Shown: positions 50,791-62,515 of the stretch, piece by piece
How the letters are laid out: each line of letters starts with the position of its first letter
Position numbering within the stretch: position 1 is the first letter of the stretch
Assembly (NCBI GenBank): GCA_008729055.1
Contig: SDUX01000004.1
Coordinates: forward strand, 372,001-436,000
Direction of reading: 5' to 3'
Length of the DNA stretch: 64,000 nt
Source of the DNA: Pyropia haitanensis
Taxonomy: Eukaryota > Rhodophyta > Bangiophyceae > Bangiales > Bangiaceae
Program-made: the position numbers and the translations under genes
The notes under the pieces: generated by a model
Database searches by the model: none
What the model was told of the DNA's origin: nothing
What the model saw: the letters and a program-made list of their open reading frames with translations, nothing else

Positions 50791-51837
50791 AAAGGCGCGC
50801 GGCGGAGGACAGTTCCCCCCCCCCCCCCCCCCGCCATCCCCCGCCAGACACCGCGGCAGACACATTTACGCAGCCACGGTGCCGTGGCAGAGCGGCATCA
50901 GCGGTGACCCTATCCCTCGTCCGCCGCCCTTTCGCTGCCACTGTCAACAGCCGCGGTACGGAACCGTACGGCACCACCCGGCGACCGCGCGGTTTTGAAG
51001 GCGTCAAGCTCGGGGTCACGACAATGGGTCGGTACCACCGACTGGGGAACATGGAGCGGCGGGCGGTTGGACGAAGCAAGCGGCATCAAGCGGTCCGGGA
51101 AACAGGGTCTGGACAGTTGCGGCCGCGCTTGCGCCACATCTGCTCCCTCTGCGGAGGAGGCGCGAGGGGGGGTCTCCGTCACGGTGGGATCGCAACTGTC
51201 CCGTGGTCTGCGGCAGTGTCGAGGCGGCCCAGAGAGCACCCAAACGGGAGAACAGGTGTGCTCGCGGGGCACCGCTCTGCTCCCGTTCCTCGGTCACAAT
51301 GAAAATTCGCGACGGCTGAGACAGGAGGATAAAGAGAGGGGACGTCCCACATACATGCGGCCGTTCGCGCCCGCTGCCGCCGTCGCTGCCACCGCCGTCG
51401 GCGGGCCGCCGCGAGATCGGTGGAGAGTTTGATGCGCGACGGAGACCCGTCTACCCGGATGAGCTACTCCTTTGCACATTCAGCCACAACGTGTATGGCT
51501 GACTCGCACCCGCTGGCAAGAGCGGCCACCGCCGCTGGTGGCCTCGACAGCGGGCACGGGTGGGGGGGGGGGACGGGGGGCGCCGCCGCCGCCCAGGTCG
51601 CCCCGGTCGCCGCCGTTGCCGCGGAGAGGAGGCAGCCAGGGGAGGGGAGGGGGGGGGGGGGGGGGAGGGGGGAGGGGGGGGGGCGGGGGAGGGCGGGGGG
51701 TGGGGCGTGGGAGGGAGGGGGATGGGGGGGGGTGGAGGGGGAGGGCGGGGGGTGGGGGGTCGGGGGCGGGGGTGGGGAGGGGGGAAAAAGGGGGGGGGGG
51801 GGGGGGGGGGTGATGGGGGGCGGGATGAGACGGGTGT
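50791..51837. other. intergenic; long G/A-rich tract
   Basis: From about 51560 to 51835 the plus strand is nearly all G with scattered A, including several runs above 12 G. No gene is seen. Confidence 0.5.
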
Positions 51838-52026
51838 GATAATAGGGGGGAATGATCACACCCCCCGAACAGTACCTACGGGGGGGGTCGGATCACAAGT
51901 GATCAAACGCCCCCCAGAGGTCGTGAGGGGGGTTTGATAACAGGGGGGGATGTTATCCAGTGATCAAACCCCCCACAGCACCTCTAGTAGTGGGGAGTCG
52001 GATGGCATGTGATCAAACGCCCCCCA
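51838..52026. repeat. two ~100-bp repeats with GATCA palindromes and G6/C6 stems
   Basis: Each copy begins TGATAA(T/C)AGGGGGGA, contains a GTGATCA or ATGATCA box and C6 runs, then (G)n-GTCGGAT, and ends TGATCAAACGCCCCCCAG. Starts are near 51838 and 51935. The G runs can pair with the downstream C runs, forming stems around the GATC boxes. Confidence 0.75.
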
Positions 52027-54663
52027 GCCGGTCGGACCTGCGCCGTCCGCGGCCCGTGCCGCCGCGAGCGCCGCGCCCGCAGCAGCCGCGACAGCCGCGG
52101 GGGTAGCGGCGGCGGCGGCCCCCCCTTTCTAATAGTTTCTGGGAAGTGCCTCCTGTACTCCAATGCTTGAACAATGAGTTGAGCTGAACACAGACCCGAG
52201 CCGTTTGCGGGACCCAGGTCGTTCTCTTTGTCTGTTCTGTGGCCGTGGGTGTGCTGAATCACAGCGCGTCCACCAACCAAGACTCTTTGCTGTGTCCTCC
52301 AGGCATCTTCAGCAAGGCAACTCCCACCGTTTCATTCCGAAAAAGGAGAAGCAATGCAGACCAAGGGCAAAAGGAGCCCTACTAGGCAGCTAGCTGCACG
52401 TTACACAGTCATGGCTTCTTCAGAGCAGGCTCTCGAGCTCACTTGACCACTTCCAGTTGAACATGCAAGCACGATCCAGGCACTGGCTACGAGGCACCAT
52501 CTCAAGTGGTCAAGAGAAGAGTGGGCAATTTTGAAAAGGCAGAAGCGAGTTGACTGGCTCGCAGGTCTCGTTCAGTGGTCGAGACTCCTTCCGTATTTCT
52601 CCGTTCTTGTGCCGTTCTGCTGAGGGTCACAGTAACAAGACTTATAGGTCGACCGGCCCTCAAGACACGATCGTGGATGGTGTCAGGAGGCCATCGCAGC
52701 GCGATCGTACGATTCAACCAGATAGCGTGCACCACGAAGATGCTGACAAAAAACGAAAGAAGGTCATAGTATTGTCGAAAGACTGCCTCCTTGAACTTAT
52801 TTCATATAATAATCGACTGTTAATCAACGTTTTTGATAATTTTGAAAGCGCCGTGGGGGCTCTGGTGGACCAAACTGCTTTGCTCCGATCCGATGACGGG
52901 GCGGCACCTCGAGTGGCCTTGCAGGCTTGAGGAGTCCTCTGATTGGACAGAGACAAGCGCAGCGACAGCCATATTGCCCGCTCCTGGACGCGTCAGCCAA
53001 GGCAATGACGTGGATCGACCACAGGAAGAGCGGCTGTGTCGTCGTTTACAGGCGCAAGCACTTGAGCCCGTTGGGGCCGACGCTTGAACGGGCCAGCTGA
53101 TCCTCACATCTGCGTGGCCGTCTCGCCCGCCTCTCACCACGCGGCCACCTCATTGGCCTGCATGCTTGTCGAGTCGGCTCTGAGCAGACAGTGTGCTTGT
53201 GTGAGTCCACAGCAGCGGTACACCGCAGCCCGCTGCAGGAGCATCGCCTTTGTCCTCAGATTCTCACGCCAGACTCGTGCTGCAAGTCTGCAGGCGGGTG
53301 TATGGCGTCCGTTGCCGGGGCTCGTGCTCAGCGCTTGTGCCGCCGCTAGCTGCTCTTGCTCACGACCCACTGTGCGGCCCTAGGCGTCCATATCCCTGGT
53401 CGGCGGCGGAACAGGTCAGATTCCGCGCCACCGCGACTTGTGTGGTCCCCGTGGCCAACGCGCGGGGGCGTTGTAACGCGAGATATCCTCCGGCTGCACC
53501 GTGGCAGGCCATCTTGTGCAATCGTGAGGCAAGCTCCGCCAGCGGTCGGAGACGGGTGGGCCACGTCCACTGGCGTGAGCGGCGCCCGTTCTCGGCAGGG
53601 ACGCTCCTTGAGAAACGGGTGTCACAACGCCGCGGAGTGCGCCTGGCGACGGCACGCGGTGAGGGACGTCGGGGGTAGGGGGGAGGCGGCACTGGTCCAA
53701 ACGGGGGTCTGGCGGAAGTGAACCGCCGCGCGGGGAGCCTGGGTGGCGAGCCGCCACGAGCCCCACGCCGAGCTTTCCGGGATTCCCAGACAGGACCTGG
53801 CGCTGTCTGCTTCCCGCCAGCCACGGCTCATGGACGGCATGCCAGCTCCGTGACCCGGCGCCCAAGTGGTGCACCTGCGGCTGGGAGCCGTGAAAGCGCG
53901 GCGTAGCAAGGCTAGCCTCCTGCTCGCCAACCCCGGCCCCCCCCCCCCACCGGCGGCCGAGCCCACACGCGAGACCATGGAAAGAGCGGAACTCCCGTGC
54001 GGTTGCGCTTGGAAAACACTGAGGGTCCCCCCCCCCCCGCCATTTCCCAGAGCGGGCCGCCACCCCCTCCCTTCCCGCCAGGTGGCGAGATGGACGGGCA
54101 CGAGACGCGCCCAGCGGCATGCTTGTCCGCTTCTGATGTATCCTGATCCGCCACCAGCCCCCACAAGCTCACCATGCCTCTGCAGCGTGGGCGAGGGGAG
54201 GGGTGGGGGGACCAGCGAGGAGCTGCGCCCAGGTGGTTGGCTGGGCGCGGCGTGTGGGAAGGGGGGACCGGGGGGGGAGTGTCTGGCCACGTCTTCAAAC
54301 CAAATCTTGTGGCGGGGGGAGCACGCGCGAACTAAAGGCGCGCCCCGTCGCCCCGCCCCTGACGCTGGTGCGCCGACCCACCCGGCAACGCCTAACCGAC
54401 CCCACGCCTTCGGACGCTTTCCCCGCCGTCACTGGCGGCCCGCGGTTTGGTTGGGGGTTGAAGGAGAGACACTGTGCGGGGAGAGCGGCCACTTATCTGG
54501 ACTGTGTCGAGTCGCGCGTACGGCTTGACGCAGTATCGAACACGGTGACACGACCGGCTGAGGCAGCGAGCATCTCCATATCGACCCCTCACCATTGGAA
54601 TCCCCGTCTTTGCTGTCCGGGTCGTCCTCGCCAGTTGCTTCGTACGGTTTTCGGGTGCACAAG
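52027..54663. other. 2.6-kb gene-poor region
   Basis: Includes a third AATAGTTTCT-type motif near 52130. The most AT-rich DNA of the window lies at 52790-52850 (ATTTCATATAATAATCGACTG). A plus-strand frame at 52550-52930 is open but has no recognised domain. From 53350 the sequence is GC-rich again; frames there look like shadows. The 3' end should contain the promoter of the CDCA7-type gene. Confidence 0.35.
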
Positions 54664-56328
54664 ATGGGGTCTCACCACTGGGTCGACTTGGACACGCCCT
54701 CTGGCTGCATGGATGACGGTGGGTGCTGCGTGGGTGACGGCGGCGGCAACGGAGGCGACAGCCTCACGACGTCGGTCTACCCGTCGTCCCTCACGCTTCG
54801 CGACTCCGACGGACCATGCACCCCGCGGCGGCTGCTGCCGCCCACGTTTGAACTCCCCGTTACCCCCCCCCCGGCACCGACGATTGACTCGGAGCTGAAG
54901 ATGGATGGCGCCGACGACTGGCCGGGCCTGCGCTGGTCGGCGTACCATCCCGAAGGCGAGCTTCTGGCAGACCTGCTATCGTCGCCGCCCGCCTGGGTCA
55001 CAGACGTGGGCAGGACGGATAACCCGCTCATGTCGGGACTGCCGTCACTGCCGCCGCTCACTGCGTCGCCTATTGCGCAATGGACGGGGGCGGCGGCTGG
55101 AGCAGTGGTGGCGCCGGCGCCGCCCCAGCCATGGCCGGCGGTGAACGTCGCGCTGGAAATGGCTGCGAAGCAGCTGCTTGATGGCGCGGTTGCGCCGGCG
55201 CCGCGGGGACCCTTCGAGGTACCCGTTCTGGTCTTGACCGAGGATGGCAGCTTAAGTGACCGCGGGGCTCCCACCTCTCCAACAGCTGTGTCTTGGGGAC
55301 TGTTTGAAGACGACAGTGACGCGTCATCGTCACAGCCTACGAGGGATCTAGGACCCGTCAAGGCGAACGCAGGCGCTGGCATCTCGAGGCGGGTGCTAGC
55401 GCCATCGCCTAGCGTGTCAAAGGCGGCTGTCAGGTCGAAACGGAACGCTGACGTTACATCTCAGTCGGTGGTAGCAGCCTGCCTTCCTGCACCGACCAAG
55501 AGAGAGCTCATTGCGAAGAGGTCCGAGCAGGCGCCGGCATGCGCTGCTCCACGCAAGGCGACATCACCCGATGCTGTGACGCTGGCGATCGGCACCCCTC
55601 ACCTACTGACGGGGACCGCGGCGGCTGCCGTCCCCCCTCCCCGCAAGCGCAAGCAAGCCACCTTTGTGTCGCCCGTTCCAAGCCGCTTTTGCCATCTCTG
55701 CTCCCGCACCGCCCCCGCTGTCCGGCACGTGGTGTGTGGGGCGCTGGCCGCGTCGGCAACCTGTCGTAAGGTGGTGTGCGACAGGTGCTTTTCGGCTGCG
55801 GGCCCCGCCGGGCTGGGTGGCCTCACCTTTGACACGGCCGTCGCGGCGGGCAACACGTGGCGCTGTTCCCACTGCGTCGGCAACTGCCCTGCGCGTGCGC
55901 AGTGCCGCAACTACACGCGGACTAACGAGCGGTTGCGGCTGGCACGCTCCGCAACGGTGGGACACTTGGCTGCTCGGTCTCATAGTAACGGTGCGGGCAA
56001 AAGGCGACAGCCCGCGACGATCCGCCGCCGGGTAGGTACAAAGCTCCCTGCGACGGAGTGCGCTGACTCGCAAGCACCCAAGGCTAAACGCTGCCGCCCA
56101 CGGCGTCTGGCCACCGCAGCTTCTGACGATGTGCTGAAGCCGCAGCAGCCAGAGAACTATGCCACGATGGCGACGATGCCGCAACCCGACGGGATCCGCC
56201 AAGACGGACCTGCTGCAACGGTTGCCGTTGATGAGACTGGTCTGGTGGGGCGGGCACGATCGGTTCGGGGCGCGGGTCCAGCACGTACCAATCGCCCTCG
56301 CCAGTCTGTCAGCCGGCGGCTCTTCTAG
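54664..56328 (+). CDS. CDCA7-type zinc-finger protein (zf-4CXXC_R1)
   Basis: CDCA7-family proteins are nuclear; in animals CDCA7 recruits the HELLS remodeller and supports DNA methylation. The 554-aa product starts at MGSHHWVDLDTP. Its first 330 residues are acidic and Ser/Pro/Ala-rich without a domain. A basic PPPRKRKQ stretch, likely nuclear localising, precedes the zinc finger at about residues 338-420: RFCHLCSRTAPAVRHVVCG, then ATCRKVVCDRCF, then WRCSHCVGNCPARAQCRNYT. The CxxC-n-C-n-CxxC-n-CxxC-C-C order is that of the 4CXXC_R1 domain. The C-terminal 130 residues are basic. Spacing inside the finger differs from animal CDCA7, so membership of a plant-like or algal subgroup is likely. An alternative is an unrelated Cys-rich finger. 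Confidence 0.7.
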   Translation: MGSHHWVDLDTPSGCMDDGGCCVGDGGGNGGDSLTTSVYPSSLTLRDSDGPCTPRRLLPPTFELPVTPPPAPTIDSELKMDGADDWPGLRWSAYHPEGELLADLLSSPPAWVTDVGRTDNPLMSGLPSLPPLTASPIAQWTGAAAGAVVAPAPPQPWPAVNVALEMAAKQLLDGAVAPAPRGPFEVPVLVLTEDGSLSDRGAPTSPTAVSWGLFEDDSDASSSQPTRDLGPVKANAGAGISRRVLAPSPSVSKAAVRSKRNADVTSQSVVAACLPAPTKRELIAKRSEQAPACAAPRKATSPDAVTLAIGTPHLLTGTAAAAVPPPRKRKQATFVSPVPSRFCHLCSRTAPAVRHVVCGALAASATCRKVVCDRCFSAAGPAGLGGLTFDTAVAAGNTWRCSHCVGNCPARAQCRNYTRTNERLRLARSATVGHLAARSHSNGAGKRRQPATIRRRVGTKLPATECADSQAPKAKRCRPRRLATAASDDVLKPQQPENYATMATMPQPDGIRQDGPAATVAVDETGLVGRARSVRGAGPARTNRPRQSVSRRLF

Positions 56329-57602
56329 GGTAGCGTAGTGAGAGAGAGGGAGGTACGACTATGACAGCGTGTCGTCTCTTCACCTGGGTGGTCGAGAGAC
56401 GAAACAGAGGCGAGGGGGCTCGCATGCACAGAGAGGAAAGGGTCATCTGTGTATTTGCTTGAGTTCTCAAACGGTTGGTCCCGGATGCGCAAGCACGCTC
56501 ACCTGATTGAGCTGCCAGCGAGGGCATCCCGCCCACGGCGCTGCCTCGCCAGTCGTTTAGTCTCATCCCTGATCATAGACGCAATGTCGGGCATTGCGCA
56601 ATGTTGTCAAAGGCGCATTGTGGGCTTAAATTGAGCGATGCTGCTACCGGTTGGAGCCTGCGACTGAGTATGGAAAGGGTCACACAGTCAGCAGATGAGA
56701 ACAGCACTGGCCGCCGTGGGTCCTCTGACAGCTGTGCATGACACAGCCTACAGATCCATCCTGATGGACCGAAGTAGCGTCTGCGCAGGCGTGGATGCGG
56801 CCTTTTCCACGCGAATGGCGCATCTTGAGGGGTTGCGGCTGAGAATGACGCGTGAGAGTAGGGCGGGGATACAGCAGCAGCGCTCTTGAAAGTGACGGTG
56901 GTTGACCGGCGGCGAGGCGGTGCGTACCTATGGGCGGGGGCCATTTGGCGCATGGCCTCACTTGCAGGGATGGTACAGCTGCGACATCCAATGCATCACC
57001 TATGCTACGTCCGCCGTCCCTTTTCCTCGTCATCCGTTTGCCGGAGCTTTGCCTTCAACGTCCTGTTTGGCTCGGCTTTCTCCTTTGCATGCTATCCCGC
57101 CTACACAACAGTAAGCGGTAGTCTCTCGTGCGCTCATTGGTTGACGCCCACAGCGATGCTCGGAGAAAAGGTTGCACCCATGTTTCGACACGAGGATTCA
57201 CTCGAATCCGCCTTGCGTTGCCGACTCGTGCACTCCATTGGATGCGACAGGAGTGTGTGCCAGGCCTTGGTCTGCGCTCGGCAGCCCCGCTCGTTTCCTC
57301 CCACCGCGGGCCTCGCTGTGGGGCCATCCAGACCAAGCCTTTCCGAGGAAATCCGGCACCCCTGCACGGATCGCAGCTTCAAGACCCGGGCCAGGGTGAT
57401 CCCCCCACCCACTGCATCGCCACGCACTCCCCGCACCGCGTCGGCGTCGCCAGGAACGTCTTCCGCATCGCCGGGTCACTTCGCCGCTCCCGCCGCTGAG
57501 CCCGCTTGCCAAGAGCATTACTCGTACTCCTCCCGCTCACCCCCCCCCCCACCCCCGTCACCCCACTCGGCAGCTTGGTGGCGAGTGCCAAAGGCGGGCA
57601 CA
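56329..57602. other. intergenic and GPI 5' leader
   Basis: Moderate-GC DNA with no recognisable gene. The plus-strand frame leading into the GPI start is open from 56886 but is not protein-like. A C run occurs near 57540-57552. Confidence 0.4.
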
Positions 57603-59579
57603 ATGGCGACGGCGGTGGCGACCAAACCCGCGGAGACGGCCGCTTACACGGATGCGTGGTCGGCGCTTGAGGCGCAAGTGGATGCACTCAAGGGCACCCA
57701 CCTGCGCGACCTGTTGAAGTAGGTTCTCTTTTGGTCTTCGGGACCGAGCCTGTCGAAGAGCGGCGCGCTGCTGGCTGGGGCGTTTGGTATTGAGGTCGGG
57801 ATGGGGTGCGCAGCGCGCTCACTTGGCTGCGGTCGAGAGGTCGTCCCGGGTATGCGGGGCGTTCCGATGCTCTGCATGAGTTGGTTGCTTACTCTCTTCG
57901 CTTTCTTCTGCTGCTTGGCCTGGACGCCACGTGCTTCGTGTTCTCCTGGCTGTCTGTCCCCTTTCCACTGTGTGTTCTCCTCTGCCGTGTGTTTGTTCGT
58001 CTCTTGCGGCCACAGAGATGACGATCGTTGCTCATCCATGGTCGCCACCGTCCCCGGCCTGACGCTGGACTACTCTCGTCAAAAGGCGACCAAGAAGACG
58101 ATGTTTTACCTGCATGAGCTGGCCAAGGCGGCGGGGGTGCAGGAGAAGGTGGCGGCCATGATGTCGGGCACCAAGATCAACTCCACCGAAGGCCGCTCCG
58201 TTCTGCACGTGGCACTGCGCGCGTCGCGGGATGCTGTGATCGAGTCGGGCGGCGCCAACGTCGTTCCCGACGTCCACGCCGTGCTGGACAAGGTGAAGGC
58301 CTTCTCCGACCGGGTGCGGTCGGGCGAGTGGGTGGGCGCGACGGGTAAGGCGCTTACGGATGTGGTGTCGATTGGCATTGGTGGCAGCTACCTGGGGCCT
58401 GAGTTTGCGTACGAGGCCCTCCGCATGGACGCGACGGCCGGGGCGGCGGCGTCAGGGCGGCGGCTGCGGTTCCTCGCCAACGTGGACCCCGTGGACGTGG
58501 CGCGCGCACGGGAGGGCCTGGACCCCGAGACGACGTTGGTGGTGGTGGTGTCCAAGACGTTCACCACCGCTGAGACGATGCTGAACGCCCGCACCATGCG
58601 CTCGTGGCTGGTGGACGCCCTCGGCGAGGCCGCCGTTGCCAAGCACATGGTGGCGGTCAGCACCAACGCGGACGGCGTCAAGGGCTTTGGTATGGACCCG
58701 GAAAACATGTTTGGGTTCTGGGACTGGGTCGGCGGCCGCTACTCGGTGTGCTCGGCTGTAGGGGTGGTGCCACTGGCGTTGCAGTACGGCTTTGACGTTG
58801 TCGACCGCTTCCTCGCTGGCGCACGGGACATGGACACCCACTTTGCGACGGCGGCGCCCGAGGCCAACCTGCCCATCCTGATGGGCCTGCTCGGCGTCTG
58901 GAACAACACGTTCCTTGGCCACGCGACGCGCGCGCTGCTGCCCTACCAGCAAGCACTGCTGAAGCTGGCCCCCCACATCCAGCAAGTGGACATGGAGAGC
59001 AATGGCAAGGGCGTGAAGCTGGACGGCAGCCCGCTGGGCCACGCGGGCGGGCCGGTCAACTTTGGTGAGCCGGGCACCAACGGGCAGCACTCTTTCTACC
59101 AGCTGATGCACCAGGGCCGGGTGGTGCCCGCCGACTTTGTGGGCGTCATTGCCCCCCAGACGCCCATCCACCTGGAGGGCGAGCCAGTCAGCAACCACGA
59201 GGAGCTGATGTGCAACTTCTTTGCGCAGCCGGACGCGCTCGCACTGGGCAAGACGGCTGAGCAGCTGGCGGAGGAGGGTGTGCCGTCTGAGCTGATCCCG
59301 CACAAGACGTTCACGGGCGACCGGCCGAGCAGCAGCATCCTGATGGACCGGCTGGATGCCTTCTCCCTGGGCCAGCTGCTCGCACTCTTTGAGCACCGCA
59401 CCGCCGTCGAGGGCTTTGTGTGGGGGATCAACTCGTTTGATCAGTGGGGGGTGGAGCTGGGTAAGGTGCTTGCCAAGCAGGTACGGACGACGATTGCGGG
59501 CGTGCGGTCCAAGGGCGGGGATGTGAGCGGCTTTAATTCGTCCACTACGGCGCTGCTGAAGAAGTTCTTGCAAGGGTAG
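57603..59579 (+). CDS. GPI: glucose-6-phosphate isomerase, two exons
   Basis: Interconverts glucose-6-phosphate and fructose-6-phosphate in glycolysis and sugar synthesis. Exon 1 (57603-57718) encodes [19 protein letters not shown] to HLRDLL; the intron (57719-58015, donor GTAGGT, acceptor CCACAG) splits a Lys codon; exon 2 (58016-59579) continues [20 protein letters not shown]. The 559-aa length matches the family. Signatures include [91 protein letters not shown] and [19 protein letters not shown], with the catalytic Glu in GEPGTNGQH, His in PHK and Lys near the C-terminus. No presequence is obvious, so the cytosolic isoform is likely. Confidence 0.97.
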
Positions 59580-60228
59580 TGTGGGAGCGGAGGGGGGAGT
59601 GCACGGTTGTAGCCCGGAAATGAGCGTATTGTTGGTGTTGGTTTCCGGAAACTGTGCCTCGTATGCGGCCGGTCTACGATGAGGGGCATTTGGCATCAGT
59701 GGCCCTCCCCACGTCGCCGAAAGGGAGAGGACACGAGCGGATGGACTGACGGTGTGCCGCTCCGCCGGCTGCCAGGACCAGACATGAGCAAACACACTGG
59801 GCACGACCTGTACTTGGCATAGAACGAGAGAGGCACGAGAACGACGAGTGAGCCACACCTACCTCGGAGCGTTACCTTCCTCGATGCCAAGACACACTTA
59901 CAGCGTGACGCGATCGGGCTGAAAACACGATCAACGACCTTAGCTTTTCTTTTGACCACGTCCTGTTTCCGCACTTCTCACCACGTGTGTCTGGTCAGGA
60001 CCAGACCTCAATCGTACGTACTTACACAACGTGTTTACTCTATTAGCCCCCCTCAAGCGCATGATGCGCTTGCGTCGCCGTCGTCGGCGCACGGTCGCGG
60101 CGCAGTGTCGCGGTGGTCAGCGTCGTTGTCGGCGGTGCACGGCGGACGACGCCCGCCGCCTTCGCGCCACTGCTCGGGACCGTGGGGGTCGAAGGTCCGC
60201 TGCTTGGGGAGATCCTGCTGGCGTCATC
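59580..60228. promoter_or_regulatory. intergenic, eIF3d promoter region
   Basis: Between two plus-strand genes. Moderate GC, no gene seen. The eIF3d promoter and leader are expected here. Confidence 0.4.
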
Positions 60229-62116
60229 ATGGCACACTTTGGGTCGCTCACGATTCACGACCACGCGGACGGCTGGGGCCCCCCACCCGACCTGCCCCCG
60301 GCCAAGTTCCGGGACATGCCGTACGCGCCCTTCTCCAAGTCGGATCGCCTCGGCCGCGCTGCCGACTGGTCGGCGGCCGCACGATATGGCGCACCGCCCC
60401 CAGGGATTGATGGCGCCGACGATGAGGAGGGCGCTTTCACGACAGTCGACACGCGCACGATTAAGCCGTCGGGCTTTGGGCGTGGCCGGGGTGCCTTCCG
60501 CGGTGGACGTACGTGGCCTGGATGAATGTTTGCGGTCGAGGGGTTGCGTGCTGTGTGGTGAACCGATGGCTTGGGCGTGGTCTGCGTCTTGAGTTGACAG
60601 CTCCTAACCGTCCATCTACTCGTGGGTGTGCCTTTTTGATGCCGTGCCTGCCGTCTTCGTTTTTTTTGTTTTTTTTTTCGTGTCCCTCTTTGGGGTGCGC
60701 GCAGCTCGGGGTCGCGGTGATACCCGTCCCGCTGACGGCGGCCGGCGGGACTTCAACACCCGCGGCGGCGGCCGTGGTGGCCGCGGCGGCCGCGGTGGCC
60801 GCGGTGCCTACGGTCGGTGGGACGACCGCCGCAACGCGACGCGAGAGGCGTCGGTGGAGGTGGATTCGTCGTGGAAGGCGGTGGAAGAGATGCCCTTCTC
60901 TGCTCTGTCCAAGCTCGTCCTGGACAGCGTCAGCCCTGCCGAAACGCTGTTGACCGCGGGTTCACTCGAGTACTACGACCGCACGTTTGACCGTATCACC
61001 ACCAAGACGGACAAGCCGCTGTCCCGCTTTGAGCACCGGCCTTTCCACTACACAACGACGACAGACGACCCTGTCATCCGCCGGCTGGCGGGTACCACCG
61101 ACGGGACGGTCTTTGCGACTGGTCCTATCCTGTCGCTGCTAATGATGGCACCCCGCGGGGTGGCGTCGTGGGACGTGGTCGTGCAGCGGGTCGGCGACAA
61201 GTTGTTCTTTGACAAGCGGGACGGGTCGCTTATGGACGTGTTGACCGTCAACGAGACGGCACACGACCCGCCTCGGGACGAAAAGTCCCTGCTCCCCGGG
61301 GAGGAAGTGATCAACTCGGCGCAGGCGCTCGCGCTCGAGTCGACGCTGGTCAACCAGAACTTCTCCCAGTGTGTGCTCACCCGTGGCAAGCGCTACACGT
61401 ACGCCGAGCCCAACCCGTTTATGGGCAACGACGTCACAGAGGAGGCGCCCTCGGTGGCGTACCGCTACCGCAAGTGGGTCATTGCTCCGGGCATGACGCT
61501 GGTGGCGCGGTGCGAGGTGGACGGCGCCGCGCCGCCGCCGACGACGGCAACCCGTGCGGACGCTCTGTCTGAGCGCGCCGAAGGCGAGCCCCTGACACTC
61601 GCCATCAAGGCCCTCAACGAAGCCCCCGAGGAGCCGTCGACGGCGCGTCTGGGCCCGACCGGGGACTGGCGGTCCAAGCTGGATAACCAGCGCGGTGCGG
61701 TGCTCGCGACGGAGCTGAAGAACAACTCGGCCAAGCTGGCCCGCTGGACGGCCGGCGCGCTGCTGGCGGGTGCGGACCAGATGAAGCTCGGCTTTGTCTC
61801 CCGCGCTCACCCGCGGGACGCGACCACCCATGTCATTCTCGGCACGCAGGTGTACAAGCCGCGGGAGTTTGCGGGCCAGATCGGGCTGTCGGAGGTCAAC
61901 ATGTGGGGCATCTTCCGGCAGTTTGTGGACGTGTGCTACAAGCACTTGCCGCCGGGCACAAAGGGGCTGCTGATGAAGGACCCGAACAAGCCGGTGGTGC
62001 GCCTCTACCTGGTGCCGGACGGGTTTGACAGCGAGAGCAGCGAGGAGGAGGAAGTGGCCAAGGGGGCGGGCGACGAGGGCGACGACGACGACGACGACGA
62101 GGACGATGACGAGTAG
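60229..62116 (+). CDS. EIF3D: translation initiation factor eIF3 subunit D, two exons
   Basis: eIF3d is a cytosolic eIF3 subunit that binds mRNA, including cap recognition on selected messages. Exon 1 (60229-60508) encodes MAHFGSLTIHDHADGWGPP and PYAPFSKSDRLGRAADW. The 196-bp intron (60509-60704, donor GTACGT, poly-T tract, acceptor GCGCAG) lies inside the RG-rich region; exon 2 (60705-62116) continues RGRGDTRP and RGGRGGRGGRGAYGRW. The conserved core includes SWKAVEEMPFSALSKL, GSLEYYDRTFDRITTK, LMMAPRGVASWDVVVQRVGD, FFDKRDGSLMDVLTVNETA, RYRKWVIAPGMTLVARCEVD, DWRSKLDNQRGAVLATELKN, GFVSRAHPRDATTHVILGTQ and FAGQIGLSEVNMWGIFRQFV. It ends in an acidic Asp/Glu run like homologues. Total length is 563 aa, close to the 548 of the human protein. 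Confidence 0.97.
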
Positions 62117-62515
62117 GCGAGGCTCTTGTGTGCGTGTGCGCGTGGAACTGTCTACCGTACGCACCGTATTTGTCTCTTGCGCCATGGGGCGCTCCAGCGC
62201 GTTGCAGGCTCAGTGCTCCGTTCCGACCGATGGGGAGTCTCGGGAGTGCGCTCCCCACGGAGGGCTCCTCGCGGTCGCTCACGGTTGGCCTTGTGGCCCG
62301 CTCATGAATGGTATCATTGGGGCCTACGCCATTTGTGAAGACAACTGCTGAGCAGAAAGGAGAAAAACACCTCAGGCGCACAAGCACAGCAAAAACAAAA
62401 CGGCAAGAGCTTGCTGCCCGACATACCCCGGCGCCCACCAACACCCAACACGCTGTACACGCGGCGGCGCTGTCCGTCCCCCCCTTCCCCCGCAGACAAG
62501 CTGCCCCACTCCCTC
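62117..62515. other. convergent intergenic spacer
   Basis: Between the 3' ends of eIF3d and DDX41. An A-rich patch at 62355-62400 is probably part of a 3' untranslated region. No gene is seen. Confidence 0.5.

Noticed and set aside
52550..52930. Plus-strand frame ending in an AT-rich, Leu/Asn-rich segment
   Set aside because: It has no recognisable domain, no convincing start context, and overlaps an equally open minus-strand frame.
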